This document shows positions 1 through 6,416 of a DNA stretch of 10,008 bases, piece by piece (the stretch's first letter is position 1; each line of letters begins with the position of its first letter). The notes beneath the pieces were generated by a model. The model did not search any database, was not told the DNA's origin, and was given only the letters and a program-made list of their open reading frames with translations. The position numbers were made by a program, and so were the translations under genes. This DNA comes from Gammaproteobacteria bacterium (lineage in GTDB: Bacteria; Pseudomonadota; Gammaproteobacteria; Competibacterales; Competibacteraceae). The DNA is taken from positions 1-10,008 of the forward strand of contig JAIFNF010000063.1 of NCBI GenBank assembly GCA_020047885.1. Direction: 5' to 3'.

Positions 1-600
1 CACCTTCGGCAACTGCTCAAGCGGTGTCACGCGAAAGGGTCCACCGGAGCCGGTCAGCAAAATCCGGCGCACGCCGACTACATCCAGTCCTTCCGTAGCG
101 AATGTTGGCGGCAGGCATTGAAAAATCGCGTTGTGCTCACTGTCAATCGGCAACAATTCCGCGCCATGCTCGCGCACTGTCGCCATAAACAGCGGGCCGG
201 CCATCACCAGCGCTTCCTTATTCGCCAGCAACACCCGTTTGCCAGCATTGGCAGCAGCCAGCGTCGGCAACAAACCCGCCGCGCCCACAATCGCCGCCAT
301 GACATAACCCACTTCCGGCAAGGCGGCGACTCGCGCCAGCCCGGCGACGCCCGCCAGCACTTCAACCGGTCGCCCCGCCGACTGCAATCGATCCCGCAAC
401 TGTCCGGCAGCGTCAGCATCCGCCATCACCGCATACGCCGGTTCATGGATCAGGCACTGCTGAAAGAGCGCCTCAACATCCTGGTGCGCGGTCAGCGCCA
501 CGACTCGAAAATGGTCGGCATGGCGTTGCAATACATCCAGCGTACTCACGCCAATGGAGCCGGTGGAACCCAGGATGGTAACGCCAATCCGCCCGCTCAT
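1..600 (-). CDS. dxr: 1-deoxy-D-xylulose 5-phosphate reductoisomerase, N-terminal part (cut by window edge)
   Basis: Dxr converts 1-deoxy-D-xylulose 5-phosphate to 2-C-methyl-D-erythritol 4-phosphate with NADPH and a divalent metal, the first committed step of the cytosolic MEP isoprenoid pathway. The visible 200 residues begin [17 protein letters not shown]. The NADPH-binding GSTGSIG is at 11-17, LANKEALV at 125-132, and the metal/substrate motif [11 protein letters not shown] at 151-161 contains Asp153, Ser154 and Glu155, which match the E. coli Asp-Ser-Glu site. LTGSGGPFR follows at 182-190. The family is about 400 residues long, so roughly half lies beyond the left edge; the reading frame is open up to base 1. 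The ATG at 600 overlaps the cdsA stop as ATGA, and a GGAG lies 7 nt upstream inside cdsA, so translation is probably coupled. No internal stop is present. Confidence 0.96.
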   Translation of the reverse strand, partial: MSGRIGVTILGSTGSIGVSTLDVLQRHADHFRVVALTAHQDVEALFQQCLIHEPAYAVMADADAAGQLRDRLQSAGRPVEVLAGVAGLARVAALPEVGYVMAAIVGAAGLLPTLAAANAGKRVLLANKEALVMAGPLFMATVREHGAELLPIDSEHNAIFQCLPPTFATEGLDVVGVRRILLTGSGGPFRVTPLEQLPKV

Positions 601-1406
601 CCCGCGACTCCGTACAGGCCCAGCAAAAACACCGGCGCAGCGGCAGTCAGGCTATCCACGCGATCCAGAACCCCGCCATGGCCCGGCAACAGCGAACCAC
701 TATCTTTCACGCCACACTGCCGTTTCATCATGCTCTCGAACAAATCTCCAACGATGGAAAAACCCGTGGTGATCAGGCAGACCGCCATAAACACGGGCCA
801 GCGTGCCCCATGATCCAACAACGCCGCACCGGTCAGCGCCAGCATCAGCGTCGCGATCCCCGCTCCAGCAACGCCTTCCCAGGTTTTGCCGGGACTGATG
901 GCCGCGGCCAGCTTGCGTTGTCCCCAGCGCCGACCGGCGAAATAAGCGCCAATATCCGCACCCCAAATCAGCAGCAGCAGGAACAGGACATGGCCTGACC
1001 CCCATTCGCGGTGCAAGCCCATCAACGCTATCCAGGGTCCCACCAGGACAATGACGCCGGCAATGCTAATCAACCCGGGGCGATCTTGCCGCTCGGGATG
1101 CGCTGCGTAATGTTGCAACCAGAAAATTGCGCCGCACCAACTCAGAACGTTCAAAACCAGCAGGCTGTTCACCAGCACCGCTTGGTTCAATAAGGGCCAA
1201 ACCGCCAGGATCAGCGCCAGAATGCCGCCGACATACAGTCCGCGGTCTCGAACCCGGCTAAAACCGGCCAGTCGCGTCCATTCCCAGGCACCTGGTAGAA
1301 TAATCGCCAACAAGGCCATGCCGAAAACCGGCGTCGGTAATTTCAACACCGCCCAGATGACCAGAATCGCCAGAATACTGGCGGTGATGATGCGTTGTTT
1401 AAGCAT
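597..1406 (-). CDS. cdsA: phosphatidate cytidylyltransferase (CDP-diglyceride synthetase)
   Basis: CdsA is an inner-membrane enzyme that makes CDP-diacylglycerol from phosphatidate and CTP, the branch point for bacterial phospholipids. The 269-residue protein starts [20 protein letters not shown] and is mostly hydrophobic, with several likely membrane segments from residue 5 onward. The family signature lies at about 225-252 near the C-terminus: SMMKRQ, then [12 protein letters not shown] and DRVD, with conserved Asp235, Asp248 and Asp251. The frame stays open upstream to 1592, but those 62 extra codons overlap uppS and are hydrophilic without family likeness, so I chose the ATG at 1406. This start overlaps the uppS end by 8 bp (ATGCTTAA). 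No strong Shine-Dalgarno precedes it, which fits translational coupling to uppS. The TGA stop overlaps the dxr ATG. Confidence 0.95.
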   Translation of the reverse strand: MLKQRIITASILAILVIWAVLKLPTPVFGMALLAIILPGAWEWTRLAGFSRVRDRGLYVGGILALILAVWPLLNQAVLVNSLLVLNVLSWCGAIFWLQHYAAHPERQDRPGLISIAGVIVLVGPWIALMGLHREWGSGHVLFLLLLIWGADIGAYFAGRRWGQRKLAAAISPGKTWEGVAGAGIATLMLALTGAALLDHGARWPVFMAVCLITTGFSIVGDLFESMMKRQCGVKDSGSLLPGHGGVLDRVDSLTAAAPVFLLGLYGVAG

Positions 1407-2172
1407 CGTCAACCGGCGTCCCCGGCGCCACTTGCTCACTGGTCTGGCCAAAACGCCGCTGCCGACTGGCAAACGCCGCACAGGCCACATCCAGATCATG
1501 GGCGTCAAAATCCGGCCAGAGCCGCTCACTGAAATACAATTCCGTGTACGCCAGTTGCCAGAGCAGGAAATTGCTGATGCGTTGCTCGCCACCGGTGCGG
1601 ATGAATAAATCGGGTTCAGGCAGATCGGCCAGCGACGTGTAGCGGTGAAAGGTCTCCAGCGTCACTTCGCTGGATGGCAACTGACCCGACCCCACTTCTT
1701 CAGCGATGCGCTGCGCCGCCCGGACAATATCCCAGCGACCGCCATAGTTCGCGGCGATCACCAGCGTTAAACCGGTGTTGTGGGCGGTGCGCTGCGCGGC
1801 CTTGGCCATATAATCCTGCAAAGTCGGTGAAAACGCCCGGTGGTCGCCAATAAACCGCATCCGCACATTCGCCGCATCCAACCGACGGATCTCACTGCGC
1901 AACGTGCGAATGAACAGATTCATCAAAATTTCGACTTCCGGCCGGGGACGCCGCCAGTTCTCGCTGCTGAACGCAAACAGCGTCAAGACCTCAATGCCGC
2001 GCTCAGCACAGGTTTCGACCACTCTGCGCACGGCTTTTGCGCCCTCGCGATGTCCAGCCGTGCGTGGCAGTCCACGTTGCTGCGCCCAGCGACCATTACC
2101 GTCCATCACAATCACGACATGACGGGGCAACCGATCCTGCATCACTGGCCGAACTGCGGCCTCATCCGCCAT
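1399..2172 (-). CDS. uppS: isoprenyl transferase, (2Z,6E)-farnesyl-diphosphate-specific undecaprenyl diphosphate synthase
   Basis: UppS is a cis-prenyltransferase that adds isopentenyl units to farnesyl diphosphate to make undecaprenyl diphosphate, the lipid carrier for peptidoglycan and O-antigen synthesis. The 257-residue protein has the hallmark VIVMDGNGRWA at 20-30, with Asp24 equivalent to the catalytic Asp26 of E. coli. FAFSSENW lies at 66-73, and RTGGEQRISNFLLWQ at 192-206 followed by TELYF at 210-214 forms the C-terminal pyrophosphate/IPP-binding part. The length is normal for the family (E. coli about 253). The start is set by an AGGAG at 2181-2185, 8 nt before the ATG. It lies 46 bp after frr, and its last 8 bp overlap cdsA. 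Its substrate derives ultimately from the pathway that dxr starts, so the operon groups supply and use of isoprenoids. Confidence 0.97.
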   Translation of the reverse strand: MADEAAVRPVMQDRLPRHVVIVMDGNGRWAQQRGLPRTAGHREGAKAVRRVVETCAERGIEVLTLFAFSSENWRRPRPEVEILMNLFIRTLRSEIRRLDAANVRMRFIGDHRAFSPTLQDYMAKAAQRTAHNTGLTLVIAANYGGRWDIVRAAQRIAEEVGSGQLPSSEVTLETFHRYTSLADLPEPDLFIRTGGEQRISNFLLWQLAYTELYFSERLWPDFDAHDLDVACAAFASRQRRFGQTSEQVAPGTPVDDA

Positions 2173-2218
2173 GCATCCGGCTCCTGATGAAACTCATTTT
2201 CAATCCCTGGAACCGACC

Positions 2219-2776
2219 CTAAATTTCCATCAACTCGGCTTCCTTGGCGGCCAGCATCTTCTCCACATCCTGGATATACCGATCCGTCAATTTCTGCATC
2301 TCATCCTGGGCCTGCCGTTCCGCATCTTCGGGGATTTTCTTATCCTTGAGCAACACTTTAAACTGGCTATTGGCGTCCCGCCGGATGTTGCGGATCGCCA
2401 CCTTGGCACCCTCACCCTCTTGGCGAACGACCTTGACCAAGTCGCGGCGGCGATCTTCAGTCAAGGGCGGCAACGGTACCCGAATCGCTGTACCCGCCGT
2501 CACCGGATTCAGCCCAAGATCGGATTTCATGATCGCCTTCTCAATCGGCCCTACCAGATTTCTTTCCCAGGGCGTGACCAGCAAGGTGCGCGCATCGGAT
2601 ACCCCCACCGAAGCCACCTGATTCAGCGGCGTGTCGTTGCCATAATAGCTGACCATAATATGATCGAGCAGGCTGGCGTGTGCGCGCCCAGTCCGCAACT
2701 TGGTCAATTCCTGCTTGAGGCTATCGACGCTTTTGGTCATCCGGTCGGTAGAGTCTTTCTTAATCTCGTTAATCAT
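2219..2776 (-). CDS. frr: ribosome recycling factor
   Basis: RRF works with EF-G in the cytosol to split post-termination ribosomes so that the subunits can start again. The protein is 185 residues, the usual length. The N-terminal helix contains [13 protein letters not shown] (26-38). The central beta domain spans roughly 40-105 and has [14 protein letters not shown] and the VTPWE segment. The C-terminal helices carry RNIRRDAN (129-136) with Arg132, the residue known to be essential in E. coli RRF. The start codon lies only 4 bp after the pyrH stop. The only SD-like sequence is a weak GGGA at 2785-2788 inside the pyrH end, so initiation probably depends partly on ribosomes finishing pyrH. 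The pyrH-frr order is conserved widely in bacteria. Confidence 0.97.
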   Translation of the reverse strand: MINEIKKDSTDRMTKSVDSLKQELTKLRTGRAHASLLDHIMVSYYGNDTPLNQVASVGVSDARTLLVTPWERNLVGPIEKAIMKSDLGLNPVTAGTAIRVPLPPLTEDRRRDLVKVVRQEGEGAKVAIRNIRRDANSQFKVLLKDKKIPEDAERQAQDEMQKLTDRYIQDVEKMLAAKEAELMEI

Positions 2777-2780
2777 GTTG

Positions 2781-3506
2781 TTATTCCCGTACTACGGTCG
2801 TGCCCACGTTCTCGCCGCAGACAATCCGCACCAGGTCGCCATGGCGGTTAATGTTGAAAACCATCAGTGGCAGGTTATGTTCGCGGCACATGACAATCGC
2901 CGTGGCGTCCATGACCTGCAGTTTACGCTCCAACGCTTCGTCATAAGTCAGCCGCTCATAGCGCACCGCCTGCGGATCCTTAAAGGGGTCAGCGGAATAA
3001 ATCCCGTCCACTTTGGTGGCTTTGAGCATCACGTCAGCGCCGATCTCAACCGCTCGCAGGCTGGCGGCTGAATCGGTGGTAAAAAAGGGATTGCCGGTGC
3101 CGGCGGCGAAGATCACCACCCGACCCTTTTCCAAATGGCGAACAGCACGGCGGCGCAGATAGTCCTCGCAAACCTGGTTGATGCGAATGGCTGACATCAC
3201 CCGGGTGAATACGCCCAACCGCTCCAGATTGTCCTGCATGGCCAGCGAATTCATCACCGTCGCCAGCATCCCCATGTGGTCGGCAGTGACCCGGTCAATA
3301 CCGGCTCGCGCCAACCCGGCACCCCGGAACAAGTTGCCGCCACCGATCACCATCCCGATTTCCACACCCAGTTGGCGCACCTCCCGCACCTCGTCGGCCA
3401 TGCGCGCGATCACCTCGGTATCGATGCCGTAATCGCCCGAGCCCATCAGGGCTTCGCCGCTGAGCTTGAGGAGAATGCGTTTAAACACAGGGGTGGAATT
3501 TGGCAT
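2781..3506 (-). CDS. pyrH: uridylate kinase (UMP kinase)
   Basis: PyrH phosphorylates UMP to UDP with ATP in pyrimidine nucleotide synthesis. It is a hexamer of the amino acid kinase fold, in E. coli activated by GTP and inhibited by UTP. The 241 residues match the E. coli length. Visible motifs are [12 protein letters not shown] (9-20, Lys14), IGGGNLFRG (54-62), TADHMGM (74-80, Asp76), [13 protein letters not shown] (136-148, Asp145), [13 protein letters not shown] (162-174) and MDATA (199-203, Asp200). Their numbering is offset by one from the E. coli active-site residues. The gap to the tsf stop is only 6 bp and no clear Shine-Dalgarno is seen. This suggests reinitiation or coupling after tsf, with no room for an independent promoter in an intergenic spacer. 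Confidence 0.97.
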   Translation of the reverse strand: MPNSTPVFKRILLKLSGEALMGSGDYGIDTEVIARMADEVREVRQLGVEIGMVIGGGNLFRGAGLARAGIDRVTADHMGMLATVMNSLAMQDNLERLGVFTRVMSAIRINQVCEDYLRRRAVRHLEKGRVVIFAAGTGNPFFTTDSAASLRAVEIGADVMLKATKVDGIYSADPFKDPQAVRYERLTYDEALERKLQVMDATAIVMCREHNLPLMVFNINRHGDLVRIVCGENVGTTVVRE

Positions 3507-3512
3507 GGATGT

Positions 3513-4409
3513 TCAGTCGCCGCGCGCCGCCGCCATCACTTCAGCAGCGAAATTGTCGGATTTCTTCTCAATGCCCTCACCCAGTTCAAAGCGTTCGAAG
3601 CGGATGGCCTGAGCCTTGCGCGACTGGAGTAATTTCTCCACGGTCTGATCGGTGTCCCGGATAAACGGCTGACCGAGCAGCGTGTTGGCTTCCAGATACT
3701 TGCGCAGCTTCCCTTCCACGATTTTTTCAACAATCTTCTCGACCACGTGAGCCGGCTTGTCCTTCGCCTCTTCCGCCGCCTGCGCTGCGTAAATCGCTTT
3801 TTCCCTGGCGAGAATGTCGGCCGGCACCTGATCGGCGCTCAAGCACAAAGGCCGACTGGCGGCAATGTGCATCGCAATATCCTTCGCCAACTCGGCGTCG
3901 CCACCCGCCAATTCCACCAGTACGCCAATGCGCGTTCCGTGCAGGTAAGCGCCTAAAATACCGTCGGTCGTGGCCAGCCGGGCGAAGCGCCGGACGCTGA
4001 TGTTCTCACCGATTTTGGCGATGCACTCGCGCCGATTCTGTTCGACACTTTGACCGTTCACTATGTTGGTGGCCAGCAGCGCCTCCAGATCAGTCGGTCC
4101 GCTCTCTAGCGCCACCTCAGCCACGGCACCGACGAACGCCCGGAAATCGTCATTCTTGGTGACAAAGTCGGTTTCGCAGTTGATTTCGACCATAGCGACG
4201 GCACCACTGGCCTGCCGAACCACAATCAAACCCTCCGCAGCGATGCGGCTGGCCTTCTTGTCCGCCTTGGCCTGACCGGCCTTGCGCATCAGATCGACCG
4301 CCGCCTCAAGATCGCCGCCGGTTTCCTGCAACGCCCGCTTGCACTCCATCATTCCCGAACCTGTACGCTCGCGCAGTTCTTTCACCAGCGTCGCCGTAAT
4401 TTCCGCCAT
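3513..4409 (-). CDS. tsf: translation elongation factor Ts
   Basis: EF-Ts is the guanine nucleotide exchange factor that releases GDP from EF-Tu. The 298-residue protein has an N-terminal UBA-like domain with the signature LRERTGSGMMECKRAL (12-27). It also has NCETDFVTKNDDF (77-89), whose Asp-Phe-Val intrudes near the EF-Tu Mg2+ site. GENISVRRF (134-142) belongs to the core, and the C-terminal part ends GEGIEKKSDNFAAEV. It is about 15 residues longer than the E. coli protein. The extra length lies around 205-232 before GKLRKY and includes a tandem VEKIVEKIVEG (223-233). An AGAGGT at 4418-4423 lies 8 nt before the ATG. The gene follows rpsB after 110 bp that contain a terminator-like hairpin, so its level may be set by read-through. 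Confidence 0.97.
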   Translation of the reverse strand: MAEITATLVKELRERTGSGMMECKRALQETGGDLEAAVDLMRKAGQAKADKKASRIAAEGLIVVRQASGAVAMVEINCETDFVTKNDDFRAFVGAVAEVALESGPTDLEALLATNIVNGQSVEQNRRECIAKIGENISVRRFARLATTDGILGAYLHGTRIGVLVELAGGDAELAKDIAMHIAASRPLCLSADQVPADILAREKAIYAAQAAEEAKDKPAHVVEKIVEKIVEGKLRKYLEANTLLGQPFIRDTDQTVEKLLQSRKAQAIRFERFELGEGIEKKSDNFAAEVMAAARGD

Positions 4410-4457
4410 GCTTGTCTACCTCTAAAAAAACATTCTGCCACTTTCGGCAAATTCATC

Positions 4458-4491
4458 AAAAAGGCTCGCGAGCGTTAGGCGCACGAGCCTT
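4458..4491 (-). terminator. intrinsic terminator or attenuator between rpsB and tsf
   Basis: On the minus strand AAGGCTCG (4491-4484) can pair perfectly with CGAGCCTT (4468-4461). Inside, GCG and CGC can add three pairs around a CCTAA loop, with a small asymmetric bulge. The stem runs straight into a TTTTT tract (4462-4458). This is the form of a rho-independent terminator, placed after rpsB and before tsf. Because the next five genes have no other evident promoter, I infer partial termination, lowering tsf and downstream genes relative to S2, and not a full stop. A terminator-like structure in the rpsB-tsf spacer is also known in E. coli, from general knowledge. Confidence 0.7.
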
Positions 4492-4519
4492 CCTGGGATC
4501 AAACGCTCATCCGGGGACT

Positions 4520-5278
4520 TCAGGCACCCTCGCTGGCGGGCAACGGCTCCTCGGGAATTTCGACAAATTCTTCCTCGCGGCTCCGTCCCGTCGCCAACAC
4601 AGCGCGGCCTTCCAGCACCGCCTCGGCGACTCCGCCGACATACAACTGAATGGCGCGAATCGCGTCGTCATTGCCGGGAACGACATAGTTCACGCCATCC
4701 GGCGAGTTGTTCGTATCGACCACGCCAATAACCGGAATCCCCAGTTTGTTGGCTTCCTGCACGGCGATCTTCTCGTGACCGACGTCAACGATAAACAACG
4801 CATCGGGCAGACTGGCCATATCCTTGATACCACCCAGACTACGATCCAACTTCTCCATCTCGCGCCGCAGACCGATCACTTCTTTCTTGGCCAGCCGCTC
4901 GAAGGTGCCATCCTGCACCATCAGCTCCAGATCCTTGAGCCGCTTGATGGACTGCCGGACGGTCTTGAAATTGGTCAGCATGCCGCCGAGCCAGCGGTGA
5001 TTGACGTAGGGCATCCCGGCGCGAATTGCGGCCTCGGCGGTCGCTTCGCGGGCCGAGCGCTTGGTGCCCACCAGCAGAACCTTGCCGCCTTTCGACGCCA
5101 GTTTGCCGATGAAATTCAGCGACTCAAGATAAAGCGGCAGGGTGGCTTCCAGATTAATGATATGAATCTTGCTGCGCGCCCCGAAGATATACGGAGCCAT
5201 CTTGGGATTCCAGTAGCGGGTCTGGTGGCCGAAATGCACACCGGCCTCCAGCATCTGGCGCATGGACATAGTGGCCAT
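4520..5278 (-). CDS. rpsB: 30S ribosomal protein S2
   Basis: S2 is a late-binding protein on the back of the small ribosomal subunit and is needed for S1 attachment. The 252-residue protein begins [20 protein letters not shown], nearly the E. coli N-terminus, which supports the ATG at 5278. Family signatures are [12 protein letters not shown] (22-33) and the stretch [20 protein letters not shown] (158-177). VGTKR (70-74), [11 protein letters not shown] (93-103), and [20 protein letters not shown] (188-207) are also typical. The C-terminal tail is about ten residues longer than in E. coli and acidic. A strong AAGGAGAA (5295-5288) lies 9 nt before the start. It is the first gene of the seven-gene operon, behind its own promoter and a leader of about 160 nt. 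Confidence 0.98.
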   Translation of the reverse strand: MATMSMRQMLEAGVHFGHQTRYWNPKMAPYIFGARSKIHIINLEATLPLYLESLNFIGKLASKGGKVLLVGTKRSAREATAEAAIRAGMPYVNHRWLGGMLTNFKTVRQSIKRLKDLELMVQDGTFERLAKKEVIGLRREMEKLDRSLGGIKDMASLPDALFIVDVGHEKIAVQEANKLGIPVIGVVDTNNSPDGVNYVVPGNDDAIRAIQLYVGGVAEAVLEGRAVLATGRSREEEFVEIPEEPLPASEGA

Positions 5279-5437
5279 TGCTCAGTGTTCTCCTTGATAA
5301 ATTTGGGGTTGAGCCTCCACCCGCCCCGGACAGCGACCCCAACTTCGGGCACCCGGCTACCCGTGTCGGCGGATGTGAGAATTGTGGCTATCGGTGTTTA
5401 TTCACACATTGAGGTGAACTACCGTTTGCCTAAAAGG
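5279..5437 (-). promoter_or_regulatory. rpsB 5' leader, candidate S2 autoregulatory RNA
   Basis: From the predicted start of transcription (about 5437) to the rpsB ATG the leader has about 160 nt. Two hairpins can be drawn in the RNA. The first (5409-5373) has AUGUG pairing with CACAU, a U-U mismatch, then GAAU with AUUC, closing a 17-nt loop. The second (5342-5303) has UUGGGGU pairing with ACCCCAA around 26 nt, and ends just before the Shine-Dalgarno at 5295-5288. In E. coli, S2 represses rpsB-tsf through the rpsB leader (established knowledge), so a leader of this kind is expected here. That these hairpins bind S2 is inference, and I did not match them to the known motif base by base. Confidence 0.5.
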
Positions 5438-5444
5438 CGCGCGC

Positions 5445-5474
5445 TTTATACCATGGATTGATTTGGAAAACCAA
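5445..5474 (-). promoter_or_regulatory. sigma-70 promoter of the rpsB-dxr operon
   Basis: Minus strand: -10 TATAAA (5450-5445) preceded by TGG, an extended -10 (TGnTATAAA). The -35 candidate TTGGTT (5474-5469) is 18 bp upstream and only partly matches consensus, as is usual with an extended -10. Directly after the -10 comes a GC-only discriminator, GCGCGCGCC. Such discriminators are typical of rRNA and ribosomal protein promoters under ppGpp/DksA (stringent) control, so growth-rate regulation is inferred. The predicted start of transcription is near 5437. Confidence 0.72.
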
Positions 5475-5476
5475 AT
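5461..5476. repeat. perfect 6+6 bp inverted repeat over the rpsB -35
   Basis: ATTTGGAAAACCAAAT reads as ATTTGG, four A, CCAAAT: a perfect dyad with a 4-bp centre. It covers the whole -35 hexamer of the rpsB promoter (5469-5474). It could be an operator for a dimeric regulator, a hairpin with no role, or chance. The repeat is too short to prove binding, and I do not recognise it as the site of a named regulator. Confidence 0.45.
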
Positions 5477-5598
5477 GAACCGCCGCCCGTCAAGGGCTGT
5501 CCCAACTTTCTGCAACGGCAAGCGTCGCCGCCAGAGCGACTTTCCGCCGGCCCGAAACTGCCCAAGCGCCACTAAGACCGTAGCTGACCGATCGACCC
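5477..5598. other. rest of the rpsB-map intergenic region, no clear signal
   Basis: These 122 bases between the dyad and the map start should carry the map promoter. I found no convincing -35/-10 pair on the plus strand and no Shine-Dalgarno before the map ATG. A TTGACG on the minus strand near the dyad is 37 bp from the TATAAA, too far to be its -35. Short open frames crossing this stretch (plus 5463-5765, minus 5402-5629) look non-coding. Confidence 0.4.
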
Positions 5599-6393
5599 AT
5601 GTTCCAGAATCCGAATCCCAATTCCCCAAAAATTACCTACAAGACCCCCGCCGAGATCGAAAAAATGCGGGTCGCCGGTCGGCTGGCTGCCGAAGTCCTG
5701 GATATGATCGCCCCCTATGTGCAAGAGGGCATCGCCACCGAGGAGCTAGACCGGATTTGCCATGACTACATGGTCAATGTGCAGAACGTGATTCCGGCTC
5801 CGCTCAACTATCGCGGCTTTCCCAAATCCATCTGCACCTCGGTCAACCATGTCATCTGCCATGGCATCCCCGGTCCGAAGACCTTGAAAAAGGGTGACGT
5901 GATCAATATCGACATCACCGTGATCAAGGATGGCTACCACGGCGATACCAGCCGGATGTTCCAGATTGGGACGCCCCCCCTGGCCGCGCAACGGGTCTGC
6001 CAGATTGCCTACGAATGTTTATGCATCGGCATCAGCATGGTGCGTCCGGGTCTCCACCTGGGCGATATCGGCCACGCCATCCAGAAACATGCGGAATCCC
6101 AGCACTGTTCAGTGGTGCGTGAATATTGTGGCCACGGCATCGGCCTGGCCTTCCACGAAGATCCACAGGTTCTGCATTACGGCAAACCCGGCGAAGGCGT
6201 TCTGTTGGTTCCGGGCATGACCTTCACCATTGAACCGATGATCAATGCCGGCAAGCGGCATGTCAAAAAGCTGCCTGACCACTGGACGGTGGTCACCAAA
6301 GACCACAGTATTTCCGCCCAGTGGGAGCATACGATCCTGGTCACCACGACCGGCCATGAAATTTTGACGTTAAGCCCTGGCGCAACGCTTTGA
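5599..6393 (+). CDS. map: methionine aminopeptidase, type I
   Basis: Map removes the initiator methionine from new proteins in the cytosol when the second residue is small; it is essential in E. coli. The 264 residues have the pita-bread fold signature. All five metal ligands are present: Asp105 (in INIDITVIKDG), Asp116 (HGDTS), His179 (CGHGIG), Glu212 (TIEPM) and Glu243 (QWEHT), with His88 (CHGIP) of the substrate pocket. Each is offset +8 from E. coli numbering. Compared with E. coli the N-terminus has about 8-9 extra residues (MFQNPNPNSPKITYKTPAEI) and the C-terminus is shorter. The next in-frame ATG is codon 23, inside the conserved EKMRVAGR, so 5599 is the best start although no Shine-Dalgarno precedes it. 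It is divergent from rpsB and leads directly into glnD. Confidence 0.96.
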   Translation: MFQNPNPNSPKITYKTPAEIEKMRVAGRLAAEVLDMIAPYVQEGIATEELDRICHDYMVNVQNVIPAPLNYRGFPKSICTSVNHVICHGIPGPKTLKKGDVINIDITVIKDGYHGDTSRMFQIGTPPLAAQRVCQIAYECLCIGISMVRPGLHLGDIGHAIQKHAESQHCSVVREYCGHGIGLAFHEDPQVLHYGKPGEGVLLVPGMTFTIEPMINAGKRHVKKLPDHWTVVTKDHSISAQWEHTILVTTTGHEILTLSPGATL

Positions 6394-6416
6394 CCCTCAC
6401 GCTCCCACTGAACTCC

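Noticed and set aside
118..813. 231-codon plus-strand open frame opposite dxr and cdsA
   Set aside because: Antisense to two recognised genes and rich in Arg, Gln and His as such shadows are; no family likeness.
1407..1592. 62-codon upstream extension of cdsA
   Set aside because: It overlaps uppS in another frame, is hydrophilic, and would precede the normal membrane-start of CdsA; the ATG at 1406 fits the family.
2171..2851. 226-codon plus-strand open frame opposite frr
   Set aside because: Antisense to frr and the end of pyrH; no supporting start signal or motif.
4412..5461. 349-codon plus-strand open frame opposite rpsB
   Set aside because: It lies antisense to the whole of rpsB, a certain gene, and runs across the rpsB leader and promoter core. 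Its composition (rich in His, Gln, Arg) is what the reverse of a GC-rich gene gives, and it matches no family I know.
5402..5765. Small open frames in the rpsB-map intergenic region (minus 5402-5629, plus 5463-5765)
   Set aside because: One runs across the rpsB promoter and the other overlaps map in a different frame; neither has a ribosome binding site or recognisable sequence.
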